A stretch of 64,000 nt of DNA from Tabrizicola sp. (GTDB lineage: Bacteria; Pseudomonadota; Alphaproteobacteria; Rhodobacterales; Rhodobacteraceae). Shown here in pieces: positions 50,773-59,773 of this stretch. The stretch covers positions 1 through 64,000 of the forward strand of contig JAEULQ010000129.1 of the NCBI GenBank assembly GCA_016792685.1. The letters run 5' to 3'. The notes below the pieces were generated by a model. The model saw only the letters and a program-made list of their open reading frames with translations. It was not told where the DNA came from and searched no databases. The first letter of the stretch is position 1, and each line of letters starts with the position of its first letter. The position numbers and the translations under genes are program-made.

Positions 50773-51765
50773 TTAGGGATTGACCCGCAGGACGATCTTT
50801 CCCACATGGCCACCGGATTCGATGCGCCAATGGGCTGCGGGGGCTTCGTGCAGCGCGTGTTCGCTGTCCATCACCACCTTCAGAGCGCCGCGTTCGATCA
50901 TCGGCCAGACGTTGTCCTCGACCGCACGGGCGATTCGGGCTTTGGCCAGATCGGACTGGGGACGCAGGGTCGATCCGGTCAGGACCAGGCGCCGCGTCAT
51001 CACCTCGGCGAGGTTGAGCGTGACCTTTGCGCCTTGCAGAAAGGCGATCTGAACCAGTCGCCCACCATCGGCGAGCGCCTTGATGTTCCGCTCGACATAA
51101 GGACCGCCGACCATGTCGAGGATGAGGTTGGCACCGCCCATCGCCCGCATCTCGGCGCCGAAGTCGGCCGAGTGGTAGTTGTAGGCCGCTTCGGCACCCA
51201 GATCCCGGCAGACGGCGCATTTTTCGTCCGAGCCAGCCGTGGCGAAGACGCGCGCGCCCAGTGCTGCCGCAATCTGGATCGCTGTCGTGCCGATGCCGCT
51301 GGTGCCGCCGTGGACCAGGAACCGTTCACCCGCCCGCAGCCCGCCGCGCATCACCACGTTTGACCAGACAGTGAAGCAGGTTTCGGGCAGGCAGGCCGCC
51401 TCGCGCAGCGACAGGCCCGCAGGGATCGGCAGGGCGTGGGCTTCCTGCGTCACCACATATTCTGCATATCCGCCACCTGGCAGCAGTGCACAAACCTGGT
51501 CGCCGATCTTCCAGCGCGATACGCCGGGTCCGACCTCGACCACAGTGCCGGAACATTCGAGCCCTGGCAGCGGCGAGGCAGAGGGCGGCGGCGCATAGGC
51601 CCCGGCCCGCTGCAGGGCGTCGGGGCGGTTCACCCCGGCATAGGCCACCCGGATGATGATCTGTCCGTGGCCCGGCACCGGGACGGGCACCGATACCGGC
51701 CTGAGGACATCGGGGCCGCCCGGGGCAGAGATCTCGACGGCGAGCATGCTGTGGGAAAGGGTCAT
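50773..51765 (-). CDS. NAD(P)H-quinone oxidoreductase (zinc-independent MDR, PIG3-like)
   Basis: 330 residues. Medium-chain dehydrogenase fold with GroES-like N-terminal domain (IIIRVAYAGVNRPDALQRAGAYAPPP, PGLECSGTVVEVG) and a Rossmann domain (GERFLVHGGTSGIGTTAIQIAAALGA). The zinc-ligand cysteines of alcohol dehydrogenases are missing. The sequence follows the TIGR02824/TP53I3 pattern; enzymes of this type reduce quinones with NADPH. It is followed in the same strand sense by no gene and is preceded by COQ9 17 bases upstream of its start. Confidence 0.92.
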   Translation of the reverse strand: MTLSHSMLAVEISAPGGPDVLRPVSVPVPVPGHGQIIIRVAYAGVNRPDALQRAGAYAPPPSASPLPGLECSGTVVEVGPGVSRWKIGDQVCALLPGGGYAEYVVTQEAHALPIPAGLSLREAACLPETCFTVWSNVVMRGGLRAGERFLVHGGTSGIGTTAIQIAAALGARVFATAGSDEKCAVCRDLGAEAAYNYHSADFGAEMRAMGGANLILDMVGGPYVERNIKALADGGRLVQIAFLQGAKVTLNLAEVMTRRLVLTGSTLRPQSDLAKARIARAVEDNVWPMIERGALKVVMDSEHALHEAPAAHWRIESGGHVGKIVLRVNP

Positions 51766-51782
51766 TTCGGTCTTTCTGTGTC

Positions 51783-52457
51783 TTAGCCCTGATGCCGCCC
51801 GGGCAGGTCGTCTCGGAGTTTTGGCGCGCGAATGCTTTCGAAAATCTTTCCGGGGCCGGCCCAGAAGGCCTTTCCCAGCGGATTTTCCCGGAAGCTTGCC
51901 TTGAGCTTCTCGAATTGCATGACCTGCTCGATCCGCCGGTCGAGGAATTCCCAGGTCGCATGATGATCGGTGGAATCATCGCCCAGCCAGAACAGAACCG
52001 TTGCCCCGTAGACGGCCGACAACGTGGCGCGCTTGGTGTACCAGTTCAGATCGTCGGACGTGTCGCCCAGCGCCGTCCAGATCCGGTCTGCCGTCCCCCA
52101 GATCGCCCGAGCCCCGTCAGCGGCATGCGGGGGCAGCGAGAAAAGCGTCGTTCCCCGTCGCACGAGTTCGCGGTCGGCAAGCTCCAGACGCACCTTCACA
52201 GCAAGGGCGATGCGGTCACGAAAGCGCAGGGTGGCAAGATCCATCCCGGCCAGGCGTGCCGCCATTTCGGCGTCGCCCCGGGCATGATAGGCCAGGGCAA
52301 GGTCAACCCCGCCTCGCGGAAAGTGCGAACGCCCCAGTCCTTCGGGAACGCCCGTGTCAAGGATCGCGGCCTGCAGCGTTCGATCCGACCAGCCGTCGAA
52401 AGGCACATGCGGCAAGGCGGCATCCAGGATCCGCGCCTTCACTTCTTCCTCGGTCAT
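51783..52457 (-). CDS. COQ9 family ubiquinone-biosynthesis lipid-binding protein
   Basis: 224 residues from the ATG at 52,457. It matches the COQ9 pattern: RILDAALPHVPFDGWSDRTLQAAILDTGVPEGLGRSHFPRGGVDLALAYHARGDAEMAA (a TetR-like helical start) and the C-terminal signature DLNWYTKRATLSAVYGATVLFWLGDDSTDHHATWEFLDRRIEQVMQFEK. COQ9 presents the ubiquinone precursor to the COQ7 hydroxylase. The neighbouring quinone oxidoreductase suits the quinone theme. It is divergent from rpsU. Confidence 0.94.
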   Translation of the reverse strand: MTEEEVKARILDAALPHVPFDGWSDRTLQAAILDTGVPEGLGRSHFPRGGVDLALAYHARGDAEMAARLAGMDLATLRFRDRIALAVKVRLELADRELVRRGTTLFSLPPHAADGARAIWGTADRIWTALGDTSDDLNWYTKRATLSAVYGATVLFWLGDDSTDHHATWEFLDRRIEQVMQFEKLKASFRENPLGKAFWAGPGKIFESIRAPKLRDDLPGRHQG

Positions 52458-52561
52458 CGCACTCTCCTGCCCGGCGGTGGACAAGCCACCTGCGCTTTGA
52501 TATAGCGCCCCGGCCTGCACAAGTCAGTGCAACTCTAGCTTAGGAAGGTGGTGACAACCAC

Positions 52562-52768
52562 ATGCAGGTCAGCGTCCGCGACAACAACGTCGAACAGGCT
52601 CTCCGTGCTCTGAAGAAAAAACTTCAGCGTGAAGGTGTGTTTCGTGAAATGAAGCTCAAGCAGCATTTCGAGAAGCCCTCCGTCAAGAAGGCACGCGAAC
52701 AGGCCGAAGCGGTCCGCCGTGCAAGGAAACTTGCGCGGAAGAAGCTTCAGCGCGAAGGCGGTCTCTAA
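52562..52768 (+). CDS. rpsU: 30S ribosomal protein S21
   Basis: 68 residues, basic throughout. The sequence [61 protein letters not shown] is typical of alphaproteobacterial S21, which helps the 16S rRNA anti-Shine-Dalgarno end to base pair. A strong AGGAAGGTGG lies upstream. A clear intrinsic terminator follows, so it is transcribed alone. Confidence 0.98.
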   Translation: MQVSVRDNNVEQALRALKKKLQREGVFREMKLKQHFEKPSVKKAREQAEAVRRARKLARKKLQREGGL

Positions 52769-52807
52769 GACGTCAAGCGACACTGAGGGAGCGATCCCTA
52801 ACCGATC

Positions 52808-52836
52808 AACCCCCGTCCGTGAGGCCGGGGGTTTTT
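52808..52836 (+). terminator. Intrinsic terminator of rpsU
   Basis: The stem AACCCCCG/CGGGGGTT with a 10-base loop runs into TTTTT, 40 bases after the rpsU stop. This is a textbook rho-independent terminator. Confidence 0.88.
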
Positions 52837-52880
52837 CGTTTTCCGGCGTCGGGGCCCGTCAACAACTTGCGATTGCGTGG

Positions 52881-52906
52881 CAACATTGTGGCGCCGACAT
52901 GTTGCA
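52881..52906. promoter_or_regulatory. Inverted repeat upstream of the TetR gene, candidate operator
   Basis: GCAACAT (52,881-52,887) and ATGTTGC (52,900-52,906) are perfect inverted copies with a 12-base spacer, 87 bases before the TetR start. Distance and symmetry suit autoregulation by a TetR dimer. There is no independent evidence that this protein binds it. Confidence 0.4.
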
Positions 52907-52992
52907 ACTTGGGCGCGTATCAACAATCAATTTCCAATTTCGGCCACATTTTGCAGTTTGCTGCAGCGGTTCCTGGCCGTATCTCCAGACTC

Positions 52993-53583
52993 ATGATCGA
53001 GTTTCGCAAACACCCCCGCCAGGACCGTTCCCGTGCCAAAGTCGACGGGATCCTAGCTGCGGCCGCCGATCTTTGTTCGGGCCGTGGGCTTGATGCGCTG
53101 ACGACCAATGCCGTTGCGGCGCGGGCCGGCGTGTCGATCGGGTCGCTTTACCAGTATTTCCCTGGCAAGGCCGCGCTTCTGGCTGCCCTGATCCGGGCAG
53201 AGCGGGCGACGTTGCTGGAAGCCGTCGAACGGATCGTCAGTTCCGAGGCCGCGCACAGCCTGAACCAGCTGGTGGACGGGCTGATCAATGCGGCTGTCGG
53301 TCACTACCTGGCGCGTCCGTCGCTGTCACGCACATTGAACCTGGCCCGCACCCAGTTGCCCCCTGACCCAGAGGCCTCGGAATTCTCGACCCGGATTACC
53401 GTCCTGATCGCAGCGCGCCTTGAGGAATTGAAGATTTCCCGGCCGGAAACCACGGCTCAGGACGTGCTGGCCATCCTGCGCGGGATGATCGATGCCGCCA
53501 GCGAGGCGCACGAGGCGGACCGCACGGCGCTGACCGATCGCACGCGGCGCGCGGTGTTGGGCTATCTGCAGGCCGCCGCCTAG
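52993..53583 (+). CDS. TetR/AcrR family transcriptional regulator
   Basis: 196 residues from the ATG at 52,993, which is where TetR family similarity starts. The HTH spans about 14-60: RSRAKVDGILAAAADLCSGRGLDALTTNAVAARAGVSIGSLYQYFPGKAALLAAL. The C-terminal ligand domain (IVSSEAAHSLNQLVDGLINAAV... LRGMIDAASE) is of the AcrR_C type and gives no ligand. An inverted repeat upstream may be its operator. Its stop codon overlaps in antiparallel with that of the Lrp gene, with no spacer. No obvious target gene is adjacent, so the target may be elsewhere. Confidence 0.92.
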   Translation: MIEFRKHPRQDRSRAKVDGILAAAADLCSGRGLDALTTNAVAARAGVSIGSLYQYFPGKAALLAALIRAERATLLEAVERIVSSEAAHSLNQLVDGLINAAVGHYLARPSLSRTLNLARTQLPPDPEASEFSTRITVLIAARLEELKISRPETTAQDVLAILRGMIDAASEAHEADRTALTDRTRRAVLGYLQAAA

Positions 53584-54038
53584 ACCGCCAGCGCGGTTGT
53601 CTTCACCACTGTCCGCAGGGCGAAGGACGACTGCATCTGCCGCACGCCCGGCAGGCGCGACAGGAACTGGCGGTGAATGCGGGCGAAATCCTCGGTGTCT
53701 TCGGCCATCAGCTTCAGAAGATAGTCTGCGGTCCCTGCCATGAGGTGGCATTCCAGAAGGTCCGGCACCTTTGCCACCTCGCGCTCGAACGCGTCGAGCA
53801 AGTCTTCGGCCTGGCTTTGCAGGGTGATCTCGACGAAGACCGTGGTCATCCGCCCCATGCGCCGCGCGTCCAGTAGGGCAACATAGCCCGCGATGAACCC
53901 CTCTTCCTCAAGCCGCTGTACCCGCCGATGGCAGGCCGAGGGTGACAGGTTCACCACTTCCGAAAGCTCGGCATTGGTGATGCGGCCATCCTTTTGCAGG
54001 ACTGTCAGGATCCGGCGGTCTGTTGCATCAAGATCCAT
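53580..54038 (-). CDS. Lrp/AsnC family regulator, probable activator of ald
   Basis: 152 residues from the ATG at 54,038. HTH at about 5-50 (LDATDRRILTVLQKDGRITNAELSEVVNLSPSACHRRVQRLEEEGFIAGYVALLD) followed by a RAM ligand domain (VFVEITLQSQAEDLLDAFEREVAKVPDLLECHLMAGTADYLLKLMAEDTEDF). It lies divergent from alanine dehydrogenase with 146 bases between, the arrangement of AldR/ald in Rhodobacterales and mycobacteria. A perfect inverted repeat starts 12 bases upstream of this gene. Alanine is the expected effector. Confidence 0.94.
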   Translation of the reverse strand: MDLDATDRRILTVLQKDGRITNAELSEVVNLSPSACHRRVQRLEEEGFIAGYVALLDARRMGRMTTVFVEITLQSQAEDLLDAFEREVAKVPDLLECHLMAGTADYLLKLMAEDTEDFARIHRQFLSRLPGVRQMQSSFALRTVVKTTALAV

Positions 54039-54049
54039 GGTTGCGAAAG

Positions 54050-54083
54050 AATCTTCGGTCGTTGTGGCGAACTGACGAAGATT
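54050..54083. promoter_or_regulatory. Inverted repeat between Lrp and ald, candidate Lrp-type operator
   Basis: AATCTTCG (54,050-54,057) and CGAAGATT (54,076-54,083) are perfect 8-base inverted copies with an 18-base spacer. It lies 12 bases upstream of the Lrp-type start and about 100 bases upstream of ald, so binding could repress the regulator and activate ald. Lrp family proteins bind multiple weak palindromes; this one is more exact than most. Confidence 0.42.
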
Positions 54084-54184
54084 TATCCGACATTGGCCCA
54101 AAGCGCCAACCAGAATTCAAAGCATTGCCAGAAAAACCGGTCACACTCGCAACGATACCGCATTTGCTCCCAGGGGAGGGAAAC

Positions 54185-55303
54185 ATGAAGATCGGATGCC
54201 CGAAAGAGATCAAGCCGCAAGAATTCCGTGTGGGCATGACCCCGGACGCTGCGCGCGAAGCTGTCAACAACGGCCATGACGTGATCATCGAGACCAAGGC
54301 CGGCATGGGCGCGGGCTTCTCGGATGCGGATTACGTCGCTGCCGGTGCCAAGATCGTCGACACCGCCGAAGAGGTCTTTGCCAAGGCCGACATGATCGTC
54401 AAGGTCAAGGAGCCCCAGGCGGTAGAGCGCAAGCGTCTGCGCGAGGGCCAGGTTCTGTTCACCTACCTTCACCTCGCGCCCGATCCGGAGCAGACCAAGG
54501 ACCTCCTGGCCTCCGGCGCGACCTGCATCGCCTATGAGACCGTGACCGACGACCGGGGCGGCCTGCCGCTGCTGGCGCCGATGTCCGAGGTTGCGGGCCG
54601 TCTGGCGCCGCAGGTCGGGGCCTGGACCCTGCAGAAGGCCAATGGTGGCCGTGGCGTCCTTCTGGGCGGCGTGCCGGGCGTGTCCCCTGCCAAGGTGCTG
54701 GTCATCGGCGGCGGTGTTGTCGGCACCCATGCTGCCAAGATCGCTTCGGGCATGGGCGCGGATGTCACCGTGCTGGACCGTTCGATCAACCGCCTGCGCT
54801 ATCTGGACGACGTGTTCGGCGGCCAGTTCAAGAACGCCTATGCCTCGGCTGGCAACACGATCGCGCTGGCCCGCGAAGCCGATATGATCATCGGCGCTGT
54901 GCTGATCCCGGGCGCTGCGGCCCCGAAGCTGATCTCGAAGGCCCAGCTCAAGGAACTGAAGCCGGGTGCAGCCCTTGTTGACGTCGCCATTGACCAGGGC
55001 GGCTGCTTCGAGACCTCGCGTGCGACGACGCACCAGGACCCGATCTACGAAGTCGACGGGATCATGCATTACTGCGTGGCCAACATGCCGGGCGCCGTGG
55101 CCCGTACCTCGACCCAGGCGCTGGGCAATGCGACCATGCCCTTCATGCTGGCGCTTGCGAACAAGGGCTGGAAGAAGGCCTGCGCAGATGACAAGCACCT
55201 GCTGAATGGCCTGAACGTCCATGCTGGCAAGCTGACCTATGCAGCTGTCGGCGAGGCGCTGGGCCTGCCGGTGATCTCGGCCGCTGACGCGCTGAAGGTC
55301 TGA
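54185..55303 (+). CDS. ald: Alanine dehydrogenase
   Basis: 372 residues from the ATG at 54,185 (GGGGAGGG upstream), normal length. It catalyses L-alanine + NAD+ + H2O to pyruvate + NH4+ + NADH. It opens [20 protein letters not shown]; the conserved Lys and His of the catalytic site fall in [13 protein letters not shown] (about 73) and [12 protein letters not shown] (about 95). The NAD loop [28 protein letters not shown] begins near 170. [15 protein letters not shown] and [19 protein letters not shown] follow. Divergent Lrp-type regulator. A hairpin follows the stop. Confidence 0.97.
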   Translation: MKIGCPKEIKPQEFRVGMTPDAAREAVNNGHDVIIETKAGMGAGFSDADYVAAGAKIVDTAEEVFAKADMIVKVKEPQAVERKRLREGQVLFTYLHLAPDPEQTKDLLASGATCIAYETVTDDRGGLPLLAPMSEVAGRLAPQVGAWTLQKANGGRGVLLGGVPGVSPAKVLVIGGGVVGTHAAKIASGMGADVTVLDRSINRLRYLDDVFGGQFKNAYASAGNTIALAREADMIIGAVLIPGAAAPKLISKAQLKELKPGAALVDVAIDQGGCFETSRATTHQDPIYEVDGIMHYCVANMPGAVARTSTQALGNATMPFMLALANKGWKKACADDKHLLNGLNVHAGKLTYAAVGEALGLPVISAADALKV

Positions 55304-55316
55304 GCCTAAGAAAACT

Positions 55317-55347
55317 GGCCTCGCGGCTGTTGATCAGTCGCGAGGCC
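55317..55347. terminator. Hairpin downstream of ald
   Basis: A perfect nine-pair stem GGCCTCGCG/CGCGAGGCC with a 13-base loop lies 13 bases after the ald stop and 40 bases before the convergent membrane-protein stop. On the minus strand it runs into AGTTTTC, so it probably ends transcription from both sides. Confidence 0.6.
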
Positions 55348-55386
55348 TTCAAACCGGCCCCTCGCCCGGGCGGAGCTGGGGTTGGG

Positions 55387-56274
55387 TCAAAGACCCTGGC
55401 TCGGCACCTCGTCCTCCGGGTCGCGGAAGAGCCCGAAGAGCCTGCCCTTAAGGCTCCACGAGACGCCGAAAGCGACAAGGCCGAGAGCCTCGAACCAGAA
55501 TGTCAGGTTCGCCTTGTTCCAGCTTTCAAGTCCAGGTGATCCCTCTTCGTGGACCAGGGCCTTGTAAGCCAGACTGACGATCGCCACCACGATCAGACCC
55601 CCGCAAACGCGGTAGATGAGATTGCGCTTCTGCTTCCGGGCGGCTTGCCTGCTGTCCGCACCGACCGGGACGGCCGTTTGCGGCCGGGCAAACACCACGA
55701 GCGAGAAGTAGGCGAGCACGACGAACATCCCCAGGGCCGAGGCGTAGTGGGTGTAGGTCAACAGTCCGCCCTCCAAACCAAGCGTGGCCCAGAAGTCGAA
55801 ACTTGCCGTGCCGGTAATCGGCAAGGCCAGTTCGCCCCCGGTCGCTCCCTGAAGGAAGACCCTTGCGACGCCACCCGAAAAGTCTTCGCAGCCCGTCCCC
55901 GACGTTGGGGCAAGCGCGACACCGAAGGCGCAGATCCCGGCGAAACGTGCTGCCCAGATATCCAAGGTGCCATGGCCCAGGTAGCCATCAACCGCTGCAG
56001 TGCCGCCTTCCGGCGCTGCGGGCAGCTTGTAGAAGAACAGCAGCAGCGTTCCGATGAAACAGAGCGCCCCGACAAGAAGATCCCCGCCCAGCCGCGTGTA
56101 ATAGTAGTGACTGATTGAATCGATCCCCGCGCAAGTGCCGCCAAGGAACCACACGGCCAGTAGCGCGAAGGGCAAGGTGAAGGCGACCAGTCCGACGCCC
56201 CTGTTGACGGATTCAAGACTGACCCGGAACGGTAGTCCATCAACCGGGTGCTGCTGCAATGCAGGTTTGGCCAT
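55387..56274 (-). CDS. Multi-spanning membrane protein of unknown function
   Basis: 295 residues. About six to seven hydrophobic segments: residues 28-47, 65-82, 107-122, 155-172, 176-195, 222-240 and 255-275. An HYYYTRLGGDLLVGALCFIGTLLLFFYKL stretch near residue 57 is notable and is conserved-looking for small membrane-protein families such as DUF998-like proteins, but I cannot assign it. It converges on ald and has 168 bases before the mscL stop, upstream on the same strand. No neighbour suggests a function. Confidence refers to it being a real gene. Confidence 0.75.
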   Translation of the reverse strand: MAKPALQQHPVDGLPFRVSLESVNRGVGLVAFTLPFALLAVWFLGGTCAGIDSISHYYYTRLGGDLLVGALCFIGTLLLFFYKLPAAPEGGTAAVDGYLGHGTLDIWAARFAGICAFGVALAPTSGTGCEDFSGGVARVFLQGATGGELALPITGTASFDFWATLGLEGGLLTYTHYASALGMFVVLAYFSLVVFARPQTAVPVGADSRQAARKQKRNLIYRVCGGLIVVAIVSLAYKALVHEEGSPGLESWNKANLTFWFEALGLVAFGVSWSLKGRLFGLFRDPEDEVPSQGL

Positions 56275-56391
56275 TCTAAAGCTCTCCTGAAACAGAACAG
56301 ATCAATGTGCGGATCATGCTCTTGCGTCGGGCTTCAGGCAAGATTTCAGTCGGAGGACACCGGCTGGTCTTATGCCGTGCCCGAATGGACA

Positions 56392-56421
56392 AAGGGCCCG
56401 CAGTTCACACTGCAGGCCCTT
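56392..56421 (-). terminator. Hairpin downstream of mscL
   Basis: The stem AAGGGCCCGCAG/CTGCAGGCCCTT (11 of 12 paired around one bulge or mismatch) has a 6-base loop and lies 22 bases beyond the mscL stop. The T-tract on the minus strand is short (CCCTTTGTCC), so termination may be partial. Confidence 0.5.
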
Positions 56422-56443
56422 CAACTTCCGGAATTGGCGGTGC

Positions 56444-56815
56444 TTACTTGGCCTTCAGCGTAGCCAGGATCTCTTTCAAGAGATCGTTGTCCGAAGGTCC
56501 TGCCGGTGCTGCCGGAGCCTCTTCCTTCTTCGGCATCATCCGGTTCACGGCCTTGACGATCAGGAAGACCACCCAGGCCACAATCAGGAACTTGATCACC
56601 GCTGTGATGAAGTTGCCGATCGCAAAGCGCGCATCTCCGATCGAGAAGCCCATCGCAGAGAAGTCGATCCCGCCGATGATCATGCCGATCAGGGGTTGGA
56701 TCAGATCATCGACCAGCGAGGTGACGATCGCCGTGAAGGCAGCGCCGATGATGATACCGACGGCCAAGTCAAGTACATTGCCCTTCGCAATGAAGGCTTT
56801 GAATTCGTTAAGCAT
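56444..56815 (-). CDS. mscL: Large-conductance mechanosensitive channel MscL
   Basis: 123 residues from the ATG at 56,815. Typical start [40 protein letters not shown] (TM1 with the gating constriction), a periplasmic loop, and TM2 at about 75-97 ([27 protein letters not shown]). The C-terminal cytoplasmic bundle is [26 protein letters not shown]. It opens under membrane tension to release solutes on hypoosmotic shock. Confidence 0.96.
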   Translation of the reverse strand: MLNEFKAFIAKGNVLDLAVGIIIGAAFTAIVTSLVDDLIQPLIGMIIGGIDFSAMGFSIGDARFAIGNFITAVIKFLIVAWVVFLIVKAVNRMMPKKEEAPAAPAGPSDNDLLKEILATLKAK

Positions 56816-56995
56816 TCCACGGTTCCCTTTTGCTTTCCTGCCTTGATCGGCAGGTGTTCTCGTTTTCCGGGCATCCTGGCCCGGCAAGACTATTACACAG
56901 GAATAGCAGTTTCAGAACGGGGAATTTTTCCCGATTAGCCACAATCACGGCCGCTATGGCGTGATTTTCGAGGAGGCGTGGCAGGATCGGCGGGC

Positions 56996-57937
56996 CTACC
57001 GCGGGGCTGCTGCGCGACGCAACCTGTCGTTGATCGCCCGACCCAGACCATGGTCCGGCACAGGAGCGACGGCGATCATTCCGCCGCTTCCGGCCATCCG
57101 GTCGGCAAGGCGAAGCGTATGGAACAGGTTTGCCGCAGCTTCCACCAGGTCGCCTTCGGCGGACAGAGTCAGATCTCCTGGCACCGGGCCGAAGCCAACG
57201 AGAACCTCGCCCGCCATCGCGGAAGTCGCCCCAAGCCGAAGTCGCGCCTCGGGCGCGTAATGCGAGGCCAACTGCCCGGGCGATGTCGGCCGTTCCACAT
57301 CTCCGACCATGTGCAAAGGCTGGCCGAGGGTCTTTTCAATGGCTTCGACAGGCACGCCGCCTGGCCGAAGCAGCACCGGCACGGGATCGGCCTGGACGAT
57401 GGTCGATTCAAGCCCGACATCGCAGGAACCGCCATCCAGAACGGCGGCAATCCGACCGGAAAGCCCGTCCAGCACATGCTCTGCCCGCGTCGGAGATACC
57501 CGGCCGGACGGATTGGCCGATGGTGCCGCGATCGGTCCGCCGAAACGGCGCAGCAGGCGCTGCGCCAACGGGTGCGCGGGCACACGCACGGCGACCGTCG
57601 GCAGCCCGGCTGAAACAAGCGGCGACAGCCCGGTGCCCTCGCGCTGCGGCAGGACGAGGGTCAGCGGCCCTGGCCAGAAGGCCTTGGCAAGGGCAAGCGC
57701 GTTCGGACCCATTTCGGCGATGGACTGCACCGCGGCAAGGTCGGGAAGATGCACGATCAGCGGGTTGAAGCTGGGACGACCCTTGGCCTCGAAGATTCGC
57801 GCCACCGCAAGGTCCGACCTGGCATCGCCGCCCAGGCCATAGACCGTCTCGGTCGGAAAGGCGACAAGCTGGCCAGCTTCAAGCAGAGCCGCTGCTTGAT
57901 TGATGCCTGTTTCGTCTGAGGCAAGAGTTCGGGTCAT
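56996..57937 (-). CDS. L-threonylcarbamoyladenylate synthase (Sua5/TsaC type)
   Basis: 313 residues from the ATG at 57,937. The YrdC domain (about 1-200) shows LVAFPTETVYGLGGDAR, IFEAKGRPSFNPLIVHL, FWPGPLTLVL, VAVRVPAHPLAQRLL and PIAAPSANPSGRVSPT. The C-terminal Sua5 domain (about 215-313) makes it the long form; PTSPGQLASHYAPEARLRL marks the linker. It makes threonylcarbamoyl-AMP from Thr, bicarbonate and ATP for t6A37, the substrate of TsaD encoded at 5,992-7,083. Confidence 0.96.
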   Translation of the reverse strand: MTRTLASDETGINQAAALLEAGQLVAFPTETVYGLGGDARSDLAVARIFEAKGRPSFNPLIVHLPDLAAVQSIAEMGPNALALAKAFWPGPLTLVLPQREGTGLSPLVSAGLPTVAVRVPAHPLAQRLLRRFGGPIAAPSANPSGRVSPTRAEHVLDGLSGRIAAVLDGGSCDVGLESTIVQADPVPVLLRPGGVPVEAIEKTLGQPLHMVGDVERPTSPGQLASHYAPEARLRLGATSAMAGEVLVGFGPVPGDLTLSAEGDLVEAAANLFHTLRLADRMAGSGGMIAVAPVPDHGLGRAINDRLRRAAAPR

Positions 57938-58053
57938 GGCAATTGACGCAGCGTCCAGCTTGATGGGCCAAGCGAAAGGAATAGCCTTGTCCCAGGGCGC
58001 GTCCATACGTCAGCCCCCCCGATTTGCCAAGCCGACTTCGGAAGGACCCTCAA

Positions 58054-59757
58054 TTGCCCTACCGCGCCCCGACCCAGGATATCCGCTTCATTCTTGAACA
58101 TGTGGTCGGGATTGCCGATGTGCTTGCGACCAAGCGCTTCTCGGGCGTGACCCCCGACCTTGCCGACGCCATCCTTACCGAAGCCGGGCGCATTTCGACC
58201 GACGTTCTCGCGCCGTTGAACCGCAGTGGCGACGCCCATCCGGCGCGGCTGGAGAACGGGGTTGTCGTCTCGTCGCCGGGATTTGCCGAAGGATACCGGG
58301 CCATCGCGTCGGGCGGCTGGGTCGGCATGGCGGCCAGTCCGGACCATGGCGGGATGGGGCTGCCGATCTCGCTGGCGCTTGGGGTGGACGACATGATGTC
58401 GGGGGCCTGTCTGGCACTGCATTTGAAGCCCCTGCTCTCCAAGGGTCAGATCGAAGCGCTGGAGCATCACGCCTCGGACGAGATCAAGGCGCTCTATCTG
58501 CCCAGGCTGACCTCGGGCGAATGGTCCGGAACCATGAACCTGACCGAACCTCAGGCCGGTACCGATGTGGGGGCCCTGCGCTCGCGGGCCGAACCGAAGG
58601 GCGACGGGACCTATGCGATCTCGGGGCAGAAGATTTTCATCACCTGGGGCGACAGCGACCTGACCGCCAATGTCTGTCATCTGGTTCTGGCGCGCCTGCC
58701 CGACGGGGCGGAGGGCACGAAAGGCATCAGCCTCTTCATGGTGCCCAAGTTCATCCCGGATGCCGACGGAAACCCCGGCCGTCGCAACACGTTGCGGGTG
58801 GTGAGCCTGGAACACAAGCTTGGCATCCATGGAAGCCCGACCTGTGTCATGCAGTATGACGGCGCGACCGGTTGGCTGGTCGGCGAGCCGCACAAGGGCA
58901 TGGCGGCGATGTTCACCATGATGAACAACGCCCGCCTGTCTGTTGCAGCCCAGGGCGTTGGGGTGGCCGAGGCCGCGTTGCAGCACGCACTGGCCTTTGC
59001 GCGCGAGCGCCGGCAGGGTGCGACGCCGCTTGCGAAGGACGGGGCGATCATCGACCACGCCGATGTCCGCCGGATGCTGGGCACGATGCGGGCCGAGATC
59101 TTTGCCGCCCGCGCCATCGCACTGTCCTGCGCCAAGGCCATCGACATGGCCAGCGCGACCGGCGCGGCGGAATGGCAGGCACGGGCCGCGCTGCTGACCC
59201 CCATCGCCAAGGCCTATTGCACCGATGTCGCCTGTTCGGTTGCGCATCAGGGGGTGCAGATCCATGGCGGCATGGGCTTTATCGAGGAAACTGGCGCGGC
59301 GCAGTTCCTGCGCGATGCACGGATCCTGCCGATCTACGAGGGCACGAACGGTATCCAGGCGATGGACCTTGTCGGCCGCAAGCTGGCGGATGGGGGCGAA
59401 GCGGCCTTCCGGCTGATCGACGAAGTCCAGCGCGACGCCGAAGCCGCGCGACCCGGCTGCCCCGACCTTGCAGGTGATCTTTGGTCCGCGGCCGAGGCCC
59501 TGCGGGATGCGACCGAATCCTTGCTGGCCCGGGCCCCCAACGACCGTTTTGCCGGAGCAGTGCCCTATCTGCGCGCCTATGCGCTGGTGTTGGGTGGGCA
59601 GGCGCATCTGAAAGCCGCGGCAATCGATCCTGCCCGGACACCGTTGGCCCGGCTGATGATCCGTAGGCTTCTGCCCGAACATGGCGCACTGCTCGCCCAG
59701 GCACTGGAGGGTGCCTCGGGCCTATATGATCTGAGCGACGATATTCTGGCCGCCTGA
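58054..59757 (+). CDS. Acyl-CoA dehydrogenase
   Basis: 567 residues from a TTG at 58,054, chosen because GAAGGA lies eight bases upstream and because the family begins [M]PYRAPTQDIRFILEHVVG. FAD-dependent alpha,beta-dehydrogenation of acyl-CoA. Landmarks: MAASPDHGGMGLP, SGTMNLTEPQAGTDVGALRSRA, ISGQKIFITWGDSDL, VSLEHKLGIHGSPTCVMQYD, HQGVQIHGGMGFIEETGAAQFLRDARILPIYEGTNGIQAMDLVGRKL. This EGTNGIQ block holds the catalytic Glu of the long (about 570-600 aa) AcdA subgroup. No thioesterase or other beta-oxidation gene adjoins it. Confidence 0.94.
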   Translation: MPYRAPTQDIRFILEHVVGIADVLATKRFSGVTPDLADAILTEAGRISTDVLAPLNRSGDAHPARLENGVVVSSPGFAEGYRAIASGGWVGMAASPDHGGMGLPISLALGVDDMMSGACLALHLKPLLSKGQIEALEHHASDEIKALYLPRLTSGEWSGTMNLTEPQAGTDVGALRSRAEPKGDGTYAISGQKIFITWGDSDLTANVCHLVLARLPDGAEGTKGISLFMVPKFIPDADGNPGRRNTLRVVSLEHKLGIHGSPTCVMQYDGATGWLVGEPHKGMAAMFTMMNNARLSVAAQGVGVAEAALQHALAFARERRQGATPLAKDGAIIDHADVRRMLGTMRAEIFAARAIALSCAKAIDMASATGAAEWQARAALLTPIAKAYCTDVACSVAHQGVQIHGGMGFIEETGAAQFLRDARILPIYEGTNGIQAMDLVGRKLADGGEAAFRLIDEVQRDAEAARPGCPDLAGDLWSAAEALRDATESLLARAPNDRFAGAVPYLRAYALVLGGQAHLKAAAIDPARTPLARLMIRRLLPEHGALLAQALEGASGLYDLSDDILAA

Positions 59758-59773
59758 CGGCGCCGGGCCGGCC

